A stretch of DNA of 64,000 bases, taken from the NCBI GenBank assembly GCA_024742875.1, contig JANSXP010000006.1:124001-188000 (forward strand), written 5' to 3'. Source of the DNA: Planctomycetaceae bacterium. Its GTDB lineage: Bacteria; Planctomycetota; Planctomycetia; Planctomycetales; Planctomycetaceae. This document shows, in pieces, positions 46,579 to 55,493 of the stretch (position 1 is the first letter of the stretch; each line of letters starts with the position of its first letter). A program made the translations under genes and the position numbers. Under the pieces are notes generated by a model. That model was given only the letters and a program-made list of their open reading frames with translations. It had not been told where the DNA came from and ran no database searches.

Positions 46579-48330
46579 CTAGGAACGCACGCGCGGAGCG
46601 CCACTGGTGGACACATCGCTGCCGGCTTCATCGGATCGGGAATCGCTGTTGATCACTTCTTCGTGGAACGATAATCGCAGACCTGGCAGTTCGATTTCGG
46701 CAATTTCAAACCGTGACGCGGGTGCCTGAGGGCGGCTGGCCAGGCCGGGAAAACCGGACCGCAAAGCGCGGCCGCCCAGAAATCCCTGCTGAGGGGACGC
46801 TGCCGCCGGGGCAGGGGGCGTCGAACGGTTCAGCGTGACATGAATGGGGGGCGTGGACGGGTAATTCAGCACCACTCGGACCATGCCGCCGTCAGCCACT
46901 TCGCCGGGACCGGCGGCCACAAACTCGGCGCTGACGCCCTGTTGCAAAGGACGATAGCCCACCGAATGAAACGTCCGATTGCCGCGAACGACTTCCGGGC
47001 GGGCGTCATTCAGCTTCCAGCCTGGTGAAGCGGCCAGCACAATGGCATCCCCGCGCGCTGTCTGCCGCAGCGAGGCCGTCAGCGTGGAAGCAAGGTAGGT
47101 GCGAGCGACCTGGGGCATACGATCAGCACCCAGCAGTTGTGCGCTTAGCAGCAGTCCCGGGATGGGCACGTCACGGACCACCCGTTCATCGTCAAGCAGG
47201 CTGGCCAGTTTGGTGGCATCGCCAGAGTGATAATACAGCGACACCAAAGCGATGCGGCTTTGCTGTGGCTCCTGCCCTTCATCCAGGTTGCACAGAATCA
47301 AATCCTCCGCATCCGCATACTGACGATGTCGGCCCAGCACCCAGGCGCAGATCAGGTTGGACTCCCAGTTGCGGGTGGAATAATCCAGAACACGGGCGGC
47401 CGTGCGGGCGGCATCCGGATGCCCCATGTGCTCCTGCAACAGCGCCATGTTGGCCGTGCTGCTGGCCAGCATGTCGTCCTGGCGAAAATGTCCGCTGCCG
47501 ATTTCTGTCAGCCGCTGATAGGTTTCCAGTGCTTCTTCCGTGTGTCCCAGATGCTGCTGCGTGCGGGCCTTGTAGTACCAGTACGGCGGATAGCATTCCA
47601 TGAAGCGTTCCATTCGCTTCAGCATCCGCAGCTGACGCTCACCGTCGGTCTCCTGCAGCACGCGGGCCAGCTGATCCAGATCCTGATCGCGAATCAGCCA
47701 CCGATCGGGGATGTTGTTCTTTTGCGACAGGCGCCAGAAACTGTCCAGAAACGTACTGCTGCGGGACATCAGACTGGAGAACTCTGATTTCTCCACCTTC
47801 CACTGGTCCGCATCGCGGCGATGCTCCTGCGTGCGATAGTCCCACCAGCTGTTCGCCCCGCTTTGAATGGCGGACCCCAGCTGACCGGTGGCCATCTGAG
47901 CGCCGATGACAAAAAAGCTGGTCCCCAGCTGACGGTGCACATTGCGACGGAACTGCTCGGAAATCACCGTGCGTTCCCGCTCGCTGATTTCGACCTGGCT
48001 GATCTCATCGAGAATCGACTTATAGAGCGCGATGACTTCCGGATCTTCAATCTGATTCAAATCCAGATTGTTGAGAATCCGGGTTTGCTCTTCGTAGAAG
48101 ACGGGCTTTTGCGGCGACCGCCGAATGCGATGCAGCGCGGCGCGACAGTAATTGAGCGCGACGGCCGTGGTCTTGCGAACTTTCTCTTCGTGTTCCGCCG
48201 ACTGATCGGGGTTCGCGGATGTTGATCCAGTTGTGACCAGCCCGACAAGCAGACCCACAACGAGACGACGAGAAACAGAAATCGGCGGACGCCGAACGGG
48301 GAGGGATTGGTGGAGGGAGGGCAGTTTCAT
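46579..48330 (-). CDS. Membrane-anchored or exported TPR-like protein
   Basis: A 583-residue protein. The N-terminus has a basic stretch then a hydrophobic helix (VVGLLVGLVTTGSTSA), a signal sequence or anchor. A helical domain follows, with repeats of the tetratricopeptide style near residues 250-400 (PPYWYYKARTQQHLGHTEEALETYQRL). A second conserved domain then leads to the C-terminal Pro/Ser-rich tail. No enzyme motif is visible. A role in protein-protein interaction at the envelope is inferred. Confidence 0.75.
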   Translation of the reverse strand: MKLPSLHQSLPVRRPPISVSRRLVVGLLVGLVTTGSTSANPDQSAEHEEKVRKTTAVALNYCRAALHRIRRSPQKPVFYEEQTRILNNLDLNQIEDPEVIALYKSILDEISQVEISERERTVISEQFRRNVHRQLGTSFFVIGAQMATGQLGSAIQSGANSWWDYRTQEHRRDADQWKVEKSEFSSLMSRSSTFLDSFWRLSQKNNIPDRWLIRDQDLDQLARVLQETDGERQLRMLKRMERFMECYPPYWYYKARTQQHLGHTEEALETYQRLTEIGSGHFRQDDMLASSTANMALLQEHMGHPDAARTAARVLDYSTRNWESNLICAWVLGRHRQYADAEDLILCNLDEGQEPQQSRIALVSLYYHSGDATKLASLLDDERVVRDVPIPGLLLSAQLLGADRMPQVARTYLASTLTASLRQTARGDAIVLAASPGWKLNDARPEVVRGNRTFHSVGYRPLQQGVSAEFVAAGPGEVADGGMVRVVLNYPSTPPIHVTLNRSTPPAPAAASPQQGFLGGRALRSGFPGLASRPQAPASRFEIAEIELPGLRLSFHEEVINSDSRSDEAGSDVSTSGAPRVRS

Positions 48331-48798
48331 GGATCTGTTCGAATTGACCGGCTGCGGTGGCCATCATCCCGATCGCCGCGCTGCCAAATTCCAGAAAAAC
48401 CGGTTCGTCAGGCGCCTCCTGCGGATCACGAACGACTCTATGATTGGTCACCAGCCGCACCAGGCAAGGATGGATGTCCTCTGACCTGGGGTTCGTCCAC
48501 CTGTCGTGTCAGTCATCCGGAACAGAGAAACGGCAGAATCAGCGATATCTGCCGAAGCCTGTCAAACTCTGTCGATTCTGACGCCACGCCTCCCGTCAGA
48601 TTGATCACACGCACGGCACAGCACGCAGAACACGAGTGGCTGCCTGAGACCAGACCATGTGACGAACACGCCAAAAACACGCCCATTTTCGTCAAAACAG
48701 GGCCTCAACGGACGTCTCATGTCAGTTTGATCTGGCTGTCATCGGAGGAAATCACTAAATCTGTCGGCCCCGCTAACCGCTGTGCAAGGAGGCACCCC
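48331..48798. other. Intergenic region upstream of the aminotransferase gene
   Basis: 468 bases between divergent genes. A 7-bp inverted repeat, TCTGACG/CGTCAGA, lies at 48577-48600. The aminotransferase frame is open across most of the region, but no coding-like sequence or start precedes GTG 48799. No RNA gene is seen. Confidence 0.5.
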
Positions 48799-49971
48799 GT
48801 GCGAGACACATTTTTGCCCTTCGCCCCCCCGCTGATCGGCGAAGAAGAAATCAACGAAGTCGTCGATACGCTCAAATCTGGCTGGCTGACCACCGGCCCC
48901 AAAACACGCAAATTTGCTGAGCAATTCGCCACATACACTCAGGCTCCCGGCGCCCTGACGGTCAGTTCCTGCACGGCCGCCCTGCATCTGTCCCTGGTTG
49001 CACTGGAAATCGGGCCCGGCGATGAAGTGATCACCACACCGCTCACGTTTGCTGCCTCGGTCAACGTGATCGAGCATGCGGGCGCGAAACCCGTGCTGGT
49101 CGATGTCGAGGCGGATACGCTGAACATCGATCCGGTGGCTGTGGAAGCGGCCATCACGCCAGCGACCAAAGCCATCATTGCCGTCCACTATGCGGGGCAC
49201 CCGGTGGAACTGGATGCGCTGCGAAAAATTGCTGCGGACCACAACGTGCATTTGATCGAAGACGCGGCTCACGCCATCGGCGCCAGTTACAAAGGTGAGC
49301 CTGTGGGCAGTGGATCCAATCCGGCCTGTTTCAGTTTCTATGCCACCAAGAACCTGACCACAGGCGAAGGGGGAATGCTCACCGGCGATGACGCGCTGCT
49401 GGAACGAGCCCGACAACTGAGTCTGCACGGCATGAGTCGTGAGGCGTGGAGTCGATATGCGGCGGGAGGCAAATGGGCGTATGACATTGTCGCCCCTGGT
49501 TTCAAATACAACATGACCGACATCCAGGCGGCTCTGGGCATTCAGCAGTTGAATCGTTTCGAGTCCATGCAGCAGCGTCGCGCTGATATCGTGGCTCGCT
49601 ATCAGTTGGCGTTTGGTGGCAATGCGGCCCTGCAAACACCCGTGACGCGTGATCACGTGACGCACGCCTGGCACCTGTACGTCATTCGCCTGAATGAGGG
49701 GGAACTGACCATCGACCGCAACCAGTTCATCGAGGAAATCAACGGCCGCAACATTGGCACATCGGTGCACTTTATTCCCATTCACATCCACTCTTACTAC
49801 GCCCGGAAGTACGGCTGGCAACCAGACGATTTCCCGGTGGCCCTAAGCAACTACGGCCGCATGCTCAGTCTCCCGCTGTCGCCCCGCATGAGTGACCAGG
49901 ATGTCGAGGATGTCATCGACGCTGTTGCCGCCGTCACGGCAGCGGCGGCACCCAGGAAAATGGCCGGGTAA
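48799..49971 (+). CDS. DegT/DnrJ/EryC1/StrS aminotransferase
   Basis: A 390-residue PLP aminotransferase of sugar-nucleotide metabolism. The start GTG 48799 is preceded by a strong AAGGAGG, though the frame is open to 48307. Key segments are SCTAALHLSLVAL, IEDAAHAIGASYKG, and SFYATKNLTTGEGGM with the PLP lysine. These enzymes add an amino group to a keto-sugar nucleotide for LPS, antigen or antibiotic sugars. No other nucleotide-sugar gene is in the window. Confidence 0.93.
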   Translation: MRDTFLPFAPPLIGEEEINEVVDTLKSGWLTTGPKTRKFAEQFATYTQAPGALTVSSCTAALHLSLVALEIGPGDEVITTPLTFAASVNVIEHAGAKPVLVDVEADTLNIDPVAVEAAITPATKAIIAVHYAGHPVELDALRKIAADHNVHLIEDAAHAIGASYKGEPVGSGSNPACFSFYATKNLTTGEGGMLTGDDALLERARQLSLHGMSREAWSRYAAGGKWAYDIVAPGFKYNMTDIQAALGIQQLNRFESMQQRRADIVARYQLAFGGNAALQTPVTRDHVTHAWHLYVIRLNEGELTIDRNQFIEEINGRNIGTSVHFIPIHIHSYYARKYGWQPDDFPVALSNYGRMLSLPLSPRMSDQDVEDVIDAVAAVTAAAAPRKMAG

Positions 49972-50087
49972 AGAAGCGGTCACTGTTGTCTGTCACGGCA
50001 GGGCGATGGTGGCGATCGCCGCAGGGAACGAGTCTAATACGACAGGAAGTTCCCAACGGCCCGTTCGGCAGCCAGCAGCGAGACATC

Positions 50088-50552
50088 ATGTCGGTTAGTA
50101 CGTCCACCATTCGACTTTCCATCAGCAGCGAAGAGCAGTTTCAGGTTCAGGTTGGCACTGAGGTTCGCGCCGGCGAGCTCTACTACCTGGGCATCGATCC
50201 CAAACAGGACGACCACGACTGCACGGCCCAGGAAGGCCTGCAAGCGCTGATTGACGCATGGATCGAGGCCATCGAGTCAGCGCCTGAGCGGAAGATCTTT
50301 TATCTGCCGTTTGATTTCTCTGACGAATACACGCGGTGGCTCGGCTGCGAGAAAACGGCAACCACCATCACGGTGGTCTGCGGCTCTGCTGAGGTGGAAG
50401 GCTGGGCTTTTTCACCACGTGACTTCTCCGCACACGTGTTCGCCCTGGCCGATTTTCAGGCCGACGAGCCGGTCAATCCTCAGACGTTCTATACGCCCCG
50501 ATTTCTGGCTGGACTGCGGAGCAGCCGGGCGGCCCTGTCTGCCGACAGCTAA
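50088..50552 (+). CDS. Hypothetical protein, unknown
   Basis: A 154-residue soluble protein, start ATG 50088 (frame open to 49986). The C-terminal half, including PFDFSDEYTRWLGC, has no recognised motif. Its 3' end overlaps the convergent rhomboid gene by 4 bp. Confidence 0.65.
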   Translation: MSVSTSTIRLSISSEEQFQVQVGTEVRAGELYYLGIDPKQDDHDCTAQEGLQALIDAWIEAIESAPERKIFYLPFDFSDEYTRWLGCEKTATTITVVCGSAEVEGWAFSPRDFSAHVFALADFQADEPVNPQTFYTPRFLAGLRSSRAALSADS

Positions 50553-51139
50553 GCGATCTCCCTCGAAAACGCGGTCGTCTCGGCCGACGGATCGTCGTGG
50601 CTGCCAAACCACGCGATGACCGCGCCGGCCACCGCACCAGCGAGGTGCCCGTCCCACGAGATACCTTCGCCTACCGTGGGCAGCACGCCGGTCAGCAGGG
50701 TCGCACCATACGTCAGACCAACAAAGATCGAAATGATCAGCGCGGCCGGCCGTCGTTCACGCACCCCGCTGATTATCAGAAACGCAATCAGCGCGTACAC
50801 CAAACCGCTGGCTCCCACGTGTCGCGACGTGCGGCCAAAACACCACAGAAGCAGTCCTCCACCAACGATCAGCTGCGGGACAACGGCATAGGAATTGGCG
50901 CGGGAACCAGCGAGCAGTCCCAGCAGAATGATGAGCGGCACCGTGTTACCAAACAGATGGCCGAAATCCGCATGCAGAAATGGCATCGTTAAAATTCCAG
51001 CCAGACCAGAGGTGGTGCGGGGCACCAGCCCATACTGCGTCAGATCGGCGGGCAGCAGCCAGTCCACGCCAAACACAATCCAGATCAATCCCAGCAGAGT
51101 GGCGACGCCATCCAGTTCTTCGACCACACGATGCTTCAT
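50549..51139 (-). CDS. Rhomboid-family intramembrane serine protease
   Basis: A 196-residue membrane protein starting at ATG 51139. It has the rhomboid signature: HADFGHLFGN in the loop after helix 1, the catalytic Ser in HVGASGLVYAL, and the catalytic His in GHLAGAVAG. About six TM helices are present, as in the minimal bacterial form. It cleaves membrane proteins near the bilayer surface. The upstream gene lies 11 bp away, so they form an operon. Confidence 0.92.
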   Translation of the reverse strand: MKHRVVEELDGVATLLGLIWIVFGVDWLLPADLTQYGLVPRTTSGLAGILTMPFLHADFGHLFGNTVPLIILLGLLAGSRANSYAVVPQLIVGGGLLLWCFGRTSRHVGASGLVYALIAFLIISGVRERRPAALIISIFVGLTYGATLLTGVLPTVGEGISWDGHLAGAVAGAVIAWFGSHDDPSAETTAFSREIA

Positions 51140-51150
51140 ACTCTGGCCTG

Positions 51151-52383
51151 TCAGCTGAGTTCTGTTTTCAGTCCCGTCAATCGGCTGGCTGCCGGCGTCT
51201 GGGGGTCCTGCACATTCAGCGACGCCCCCAGGCACTCTGCCAGTTGCGGCAGTTGACTGTTGTAGTAACGACTGAACGTCAGCTCCCCTGATACCTCGCC
51301 CGTTACACGGAGCACATTCGTAAAATAGCCCGTCTCCAGTTCCAGTTGACTGGCCTGCTGACTGATTTCCAGCACCGTGTCTGCGGCAATCAGCCCGGGC
51401 TGTACGAGTCGCCAGCCCGAGTCAAGTCGCTGCAGGCGACAACGGGTGCGGGCGGCAAACGGACCAAATTCACTGACGGGAAACACGCTGATTTCGGATT
51501 TCGCCTGCTGCGGCGGTGCCAGCATGGCCCAGCAGGCGTCCATCAACATCGTTCGGAAGAAGACTTCTCGCCGATACACCCACCGAAACACGATCGCGGC
51601 CGCCAGAAACAGGGCGAGATTGATCACGGTCGCCAGTGTCGGACTGTAGCCGTAAACCGCCATCAGAAAAGCGCATGCTGCCTTGTTGGCAATTTCGAAG
51701 ATGGCGTCCACGGTGGGAATCGGGGTGATCCAGATCAGCACTTCGAAGAAGAACTTAACCGTGTTGATCACGAACACATTGATAATGGCGGCGATGGCCA
51801 GCAGCGTGCTGATGGTGAAACTCAGCGGGGACATCAAAACGACAGTCTGATCCGGCAGCAGAGCGGGCTGCCCGGCCGTCTCAGCGTCCAGCCCGGCGGT
51901 CTGCTGCACCAGAAACTTCAACACCAGCATCGTGATAATCCCCGCCCACGCTTCCACCTGATCCACGGCCTGGGCAAACGGCTTGCTGACTTTGGTAAAG
52001 CGGGGCACCGACGTGAGCACAGTGAGAATGAGAAACACGACAAACACGGTTTCGTTGTGCAGCGGAGAGGCTTCCCCCAGAAATGCATTGTCCGGCGCCA
52101 CAAAGCCCTGGCCGTACAGTGCCAGTCCCGACAAACAGGCGATGCCGAAAAACGGCGACAATGCGACGGGAGCCAGAGGGCCCAGCCAGTCGGCCACGCC
52201 GAGTGACTGGCTCAGTTGCTGCGCCTGAGCGATTTCCGCGGAGGAAATGGGGGCCTCCCGATTTCCCGCGCGGGAGGCGCTTTGTCCCCGCCCATCGAGT
52301 GAGACCACTGTCAGCAGCAGAAAGACTGCCAGCATCAACTGGCGAACGAAATGGGGCGACGAGCAGGAATTGGCTGTTGTCAT
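51151..52383 (-). CDS. Polytopic membrane protein, unknown
   Basis: A 410-residue protein. ATG 52383 gives a signal-like start; another in-frame ATG lies at 52419, and the choice is uncertain. It has about five to seven hydrophobic helices (including VALSPFFGIACLSGLALYG, VFVVFLILTVLTSV, and ATVINLALFLAAAIVFRWVY), and a C-terminal soluble domain of about 130 residues. It is in an operon with the rhomboid protease and could be a partner or substrate. The family is not recognised. Confidence 0.75.
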   Translation of the reverse strand: MTTANSCSSPHFVRQLMLAVFLLLTVVSLDGRGQSASRAGNREAPISSAEIAQAQQLSQSLGVADWLGPLAPVALSPFFGIACLSGLALYGQGFVAPDNAFLGEASPLHNETVFVVFLILTVLTSVPRFTKVSKPFAQAVDQVEAWAGIITMLVLKFLVQQTAGLDAETAGQPALLPDQTVVLMSPLSFTISTLLAIAAIINVFVINTVKFFFEVLIWITPIPTVDAIFEIANKAACAFLMAVYGYSPTLATVINLALFLAAAIVFRWVYRREVFFRTMLMDACWAMLAPPQQAKSEISVFPVSEFGPFAARTRCRLQRLDSGWRLVQPGLIAADTVLEISQQASQLELETGYFTNVLRVTGEVSGELTFSRYYNSQLPQLAECLGASLNVQDPQTPAASRLTGLKTELS

Positions 52384-52556
52384 GACGGGAACCGCATTTG
52401 AACGACTGAAGATCGGCATCTTAATCAGTGAAGGCCGTTTCCTGACACCCCCGAGCGGTCAAAGAACTCCACCACTTCCGGGGTCATATTGCCCGGGATT
52501 TCGCGGGATGTTACAACCGCCCGGCACGAGGCCCCATCTCTGCAGGAGGCAGCAAC

Positions 52557-53774
52557 ATGACGGAACCCGCGTCGGATCGGCAGACCAGGATCAGGACTTC
52601 ACGCCCAAAGCGACGGCGATCACGCGCGTTTCGCTGCGGTGCCGGGCTGATCGTGGCGGCGGCCGTTCTGGTCTCGCTGGAACTGTCGGTGCGCGCGTTG
52701 ACGGCAGACCCTGGCAGTCGACGATTCCAGCAGATTAATCAGATTGTTCTGTTTCTGGGCACTCACGAATCCGACCTGATGCTGGACGCCGATCCGGAGC
52801 GCTTCTGGAAACTGAAGCCAGGCGTGCGGATTGAAGATTCCCGCAACGACTTCTGGAAAGGACGCGTGTCGAATTCGCTCGGATTTCGCAACCCGGAATT
52901 TGAAATCGCACGCAAAGAGGGTTCGCTGCGTATCGTCTGCTTTGGCGACAGCAGCACTTTCGGCATTGGCAACCGCATGGCAGAGACGTGGCCCGCTCAG
53001 CTGGAAACGCAGTTACGTTCGACCGACTGTTCGGCAGACTTCTCACAGATTGAAGTGATCAATGCGGGCGTCCCAGGCTACTCATCGTGGCAGGGGCTGC
53101 AGCATATGCGGCAGGAGATTGGTCGACTGCAGCCGGACATTGTGCTGGCCTCCTACGCGAATAATGACTTCTGGCACTGGGACGACGCCACGGACAGGGC
53201 TCATGCCGAGCGGTTTCGGCAGTCCACCTTGCGCAGTGTGCTGCTGCGCAGTCGCGTGGCCTGTCTGTTTGACGATCTGCTGTCGCAACTTCGGCAGCCG
53301 GGGGCGGAAGCGCTGCAGTCGCCCTCACCCAACAAGCGCTGGGCGCAGACGGCAACAGTCAATTACGTGAGTCCGATTCCGCAATGGACACGACGTGTGC
53401 CGCTGGACGACTTTCGAAACAACCTTTCCGCCATGGCAGATCTTTGCGGAGAACATCAGGCTGCGTGCATCTTCGTGAAATGGCCCGACCAGCCTCTGGC
53501 GTCCGGGCAGGGCAGTCCGCGTGAAGAGTACCATGAGGTTCTGGGGCAGATCGCGGCGGAACGTCGCCTGGCTGTCGCTGATGTTGTCGCTTCGTTTCAG
53601 CGGCACCCCTGGTCCGTGGACACGTACATTCCCAATGACATCGTCCATGTTGACAGAGCGGGAAATGCTCTGGCCGCTCAGGCGGCCCTGGCAGCCGTCC
53701 GTCAGGTGCTCGGAACACCAGGCTCCACGGACATTGGTTCGCCCGGCCCCATTGCTTCTGTGCCGACCAACTGA
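52557..53774 (+). CDS. SGNH/GDSL hydrolase, membrane-anchored
   Basis: A 405-residue protein starting at ATG 52557 after an AGGAGG site. A basic N-terminus and a hydrophobic helix (CGAGLIVAAAVLVSLEL) anchor it. The four SGNH blocks are seen: FGDSST (Ser), NAGVPGY (Gly), YANND (Asn), and NDIVHVD (Asp and His). Such enzymes de-esterify lipids or acetylated sugars. A weak terminator is found at about 53953-53976. Confidence 0.9.
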   Translation: MTEPASDRQTRIRTSRPKRRRSRAFRCGAGLIVAAAVLVSLELSVRALTADPGSRRFQQINQIVLFLGTHESDLMLDADPERFWKLKPGVRIEDSRNDFWKGRVSNSLGFRNPEFEIARKEGSLRIVCFGDSSTFGIGNRMAETWPAQLETQLRSTDCSADFSQIEVINAGVPGYSSWQGLQHMRQEIGRLQPDIVLASYANNDFWHWDDATDRAHAERFRQSTLRSVLLRSRVACLFDDLLSQLRQPGAEALQSPSPNKRWAQTATVNYVSPIPQWTRRVPLDDFRNNLSAMADLCGEHQAACIFVKWPDQPLASGQGSPREEYHEVLGQIAAERRLAVADVVASFQRHPWSVDTYIPNDIVHVDRAGNALAAQAALAAVRQVLGTPGSTDIGSPGPIASVPTN

Positions 53775-54091
53775 CAGAGTCGTCAGCATTCTGGTTACCG
53801 CCAGTTGCGTCCCGCCTCCATCCGGTGGAGCAGTCACGACAGCGCCGTGTCAGCAGGGGCTCGCGTGTCCAGCCATCACGCCACAGACGGCCCGTCATCA
53901 GATCTCCACCGCGCAGATTTTTGCCAGCGACACCGGCTTCCGGCAGAATCAGCTCACTAACTCTGAGTGAGTTTTTGGAGTCTGAGGGGAAGCGCTCAAA
54001 AGTGCAGGATTGCCTTTCAGTGAGATGAGGGCTTTCACTAACCTCCCGAGGTCAAACCCGCACCCGGAACCACACTCACGAAAGGGCCGTC
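53775..54091. other. Intergenic region between the SGNH hydrolase and the zinc-ribbon gene
   Basis: 317 bases. Apart from the weak terminator-like stem at 53953-53976, nothing gene-like is visible. No RNA or clear promoter was recognised. Confidence 0.5.
53953..53976 (+). terminator. Weak possible terminator
   Basis: Stem CTCACT/AGTGAG (6 bp, loop 7) followed by five T (53972-53976), 180 bp downstream of the SGNH hydrolase stop. Weak because of the short stem. Confidence 0.4.
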
Positions 54092-54295
54092 ATGAAGTGT
54101 TCACGTTGCGGCGAATCCAAGTACATTCGAATCAGTGAAAGTAAGGATCGTCTGCTATTTCGCCTGTTTCTGGGCCGCTGCCTGCGATGTCACTATTGCG
54201 GCGACACATTCATGGCTCCTGTGTGGAAGTCATTCCGACCAGCGCGGACAGCCTCACGACGGGTGGTCGCCCGTCGTCAGGAAGCGCTCGGCTAA
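54092..54295 (+). CDS. Small zinc-ribbon protein
   Basis: A 67-residue basic protein. Two Cys pairs, CSRCG near the start and CHYCG near residue 33 (with another Cys just before), could bind a zinc ion. The C-terminus is very basic (RTASRRVVARRQ), fitting nucleic-acid binding. ATG 54092 has AAGG 8 bases upstream. It is too short for a catalytic domain and is a candidate regulator, but the function is unknown. Confidence 0.75.
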   Translation: MKCSRCGESKYIRISESKDRLLFRLFLGRCLRCHYCGDTFMAPVWKSFRPARTASRRVVARRQEALG

Positions 54296-54339
54296 CGTAT
54301 CGCTTTCGCCGTGACGTCAGACGATGCGGTCCGCCGCCG

Positions 54340-55176
54340 CTACTTCTGACACGAGGGACAGTAAAAGGTAGATCGCTGTGCCTGCACGATTCGTTTGATT
54401 TTGGTGTCAGCGCACTTATCACACGCCTCGCCAGCCTTCTGATAGACCACGTGGGCGTTCTGGTAAGAACCATCCTTATTCAGAGCGTTGCGGTACGTCC
54501 CGTCACCCAGAGTGGAGCCTTCGTACTCAATCGCCTTCTCGAGGACTGACAGCGTCGCCTCGTGCAGTTTGGCGATCTGGCCGCTTGTAAGTCGGTGCGC
54601 CCCGCGATTGGGGGAAATGCCGGCACGATGCAGGATCTCACTGGCGTAGAGATTGCCAATGCCAGCCACCAGCTTCTGGTCAAGAAGCGCGACTTTTACC
54701 GGCCGTTTCGTCCGCTGCAGCTGAGCTTTCCACACGGCCGGCGTCATCTCGAGGGCATCGGGTCCCAGCTTGTCCCTCAGAGCAGACATCCCTTCAGGGT
54801 CCAGCAGACTGACGGTTCCCAGTCCGCGACGATCCCAAAACTCAAAAGAACTGCGCCGACCCCGCTTTGGCTTCAGATGCCAGCACAGTCGGCGATGCTC
54901 CGACGTGGGGGGATCGGCGACCAGCATCAGGCCCGTCATGCGGGGCTCCACGACGATCGCGTCGCCTGTCTCCAGTTCAACAATCACCCGTTTCGCGAAT
55001 CTGGTCACCCGCAAAATCGTCGTATTTCGGACTTTTTGCCGGAAGCTCCGCGACGACGGCGTTACCTGTATCGGACGTCGCGTGCAGGGGCAGAATTCCA
55101 GATCGAGGATCGTGCGACCTTCCAGTTCGGGCCGCAATCCCCGCACCATCGTTTCAACTTCCGGTAATTCCGGCAT
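54340..55176 (-). CDS. mutM: Formamidopyrimidine-DNA glycosylase
   Basis: A 278-residue base-excision repair enzyme. ATG 55176 gives the N-terminal catalytic proline in MPELPEVET (Pro2 and Glu3). The zinc-finger motif is at the C-terminus: CDKC followed by YCPSC. It removes oxidised purines such as 8-oxoguanine and cuts the strand. Upstream in-frame sequence to 55260 is not part of the family. Confidence 0.96.
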   Translation of the reverse strand: MPELPEVETMVRGLRPELEGRTILDLEFCPCTRRPIQVTPSSRSFRQKVRNTTILRVTRFAKRVIVELETGDAIVVEPRMTGLMLVADPPTSEHRRLCWHLKPKRGRRSSFEFWDRRGLGTVSLLDPEGMSALRDKLGPDALEMTPAVWKAQLQRTKRPVKVALLDQKLVAGIGNLYASEILHRAGISPNRGAHRLTSGQIAKLHEATLSVLEKAIEYEGSTLGDGTYRNALNKDGSYQNAHVVYQKAGEACDKCADTKIKRIVQAQRSTFYCPSCQK

Positions 55177-55493
55177 CGTCTGCGTCTCGTTTGTATTTTT
55201 TCGAATTTTCGTACTGGGCAGGCTGAAAGCATAATTGGGAATGCGTGCGAGCTGAAGCATCCGTGGGGCAGGGGCGGTCGCCCGTATTTGCCGGCGTCAA
55301 ACGTGCAGGATGTGCTGGAAATCGTGGATTATTCTTGACCACGGTAACTCCCACGACGATGCTTGGAACTAGGTTTTCAGGCCGCCAAATGACGAGTGCG
55401 CGCCTCCGGATTCCCGGTTTGCCCACTCGTCTGCTCACCAGAGCCCAGTGAATCGAATTCACACCTTCAGGAAATCAGATCAAGGGCATTCTT
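55177..55493. other. Intergenic region between mutM and the DUF1598 gene
   Basis: 317 bases between divergent genes. A TTGACC near 55337 could be a -35 element, but no good -10 follows. No RNA or strong hairpin is seen. Confidence 0.4.

Noticed and set aside
48307-48798. Upstream extension of the aminotransferase ORF
   Set aside because: The extended part is not family-like and a strong AAGGAGG sits just before GTG 48799.
48739-49821. 360-codon minus-strand open frame opposite the aminotransferase
   Set aside because: Antisense shadow; the + strand encodes a complete DegT-type enzyme.
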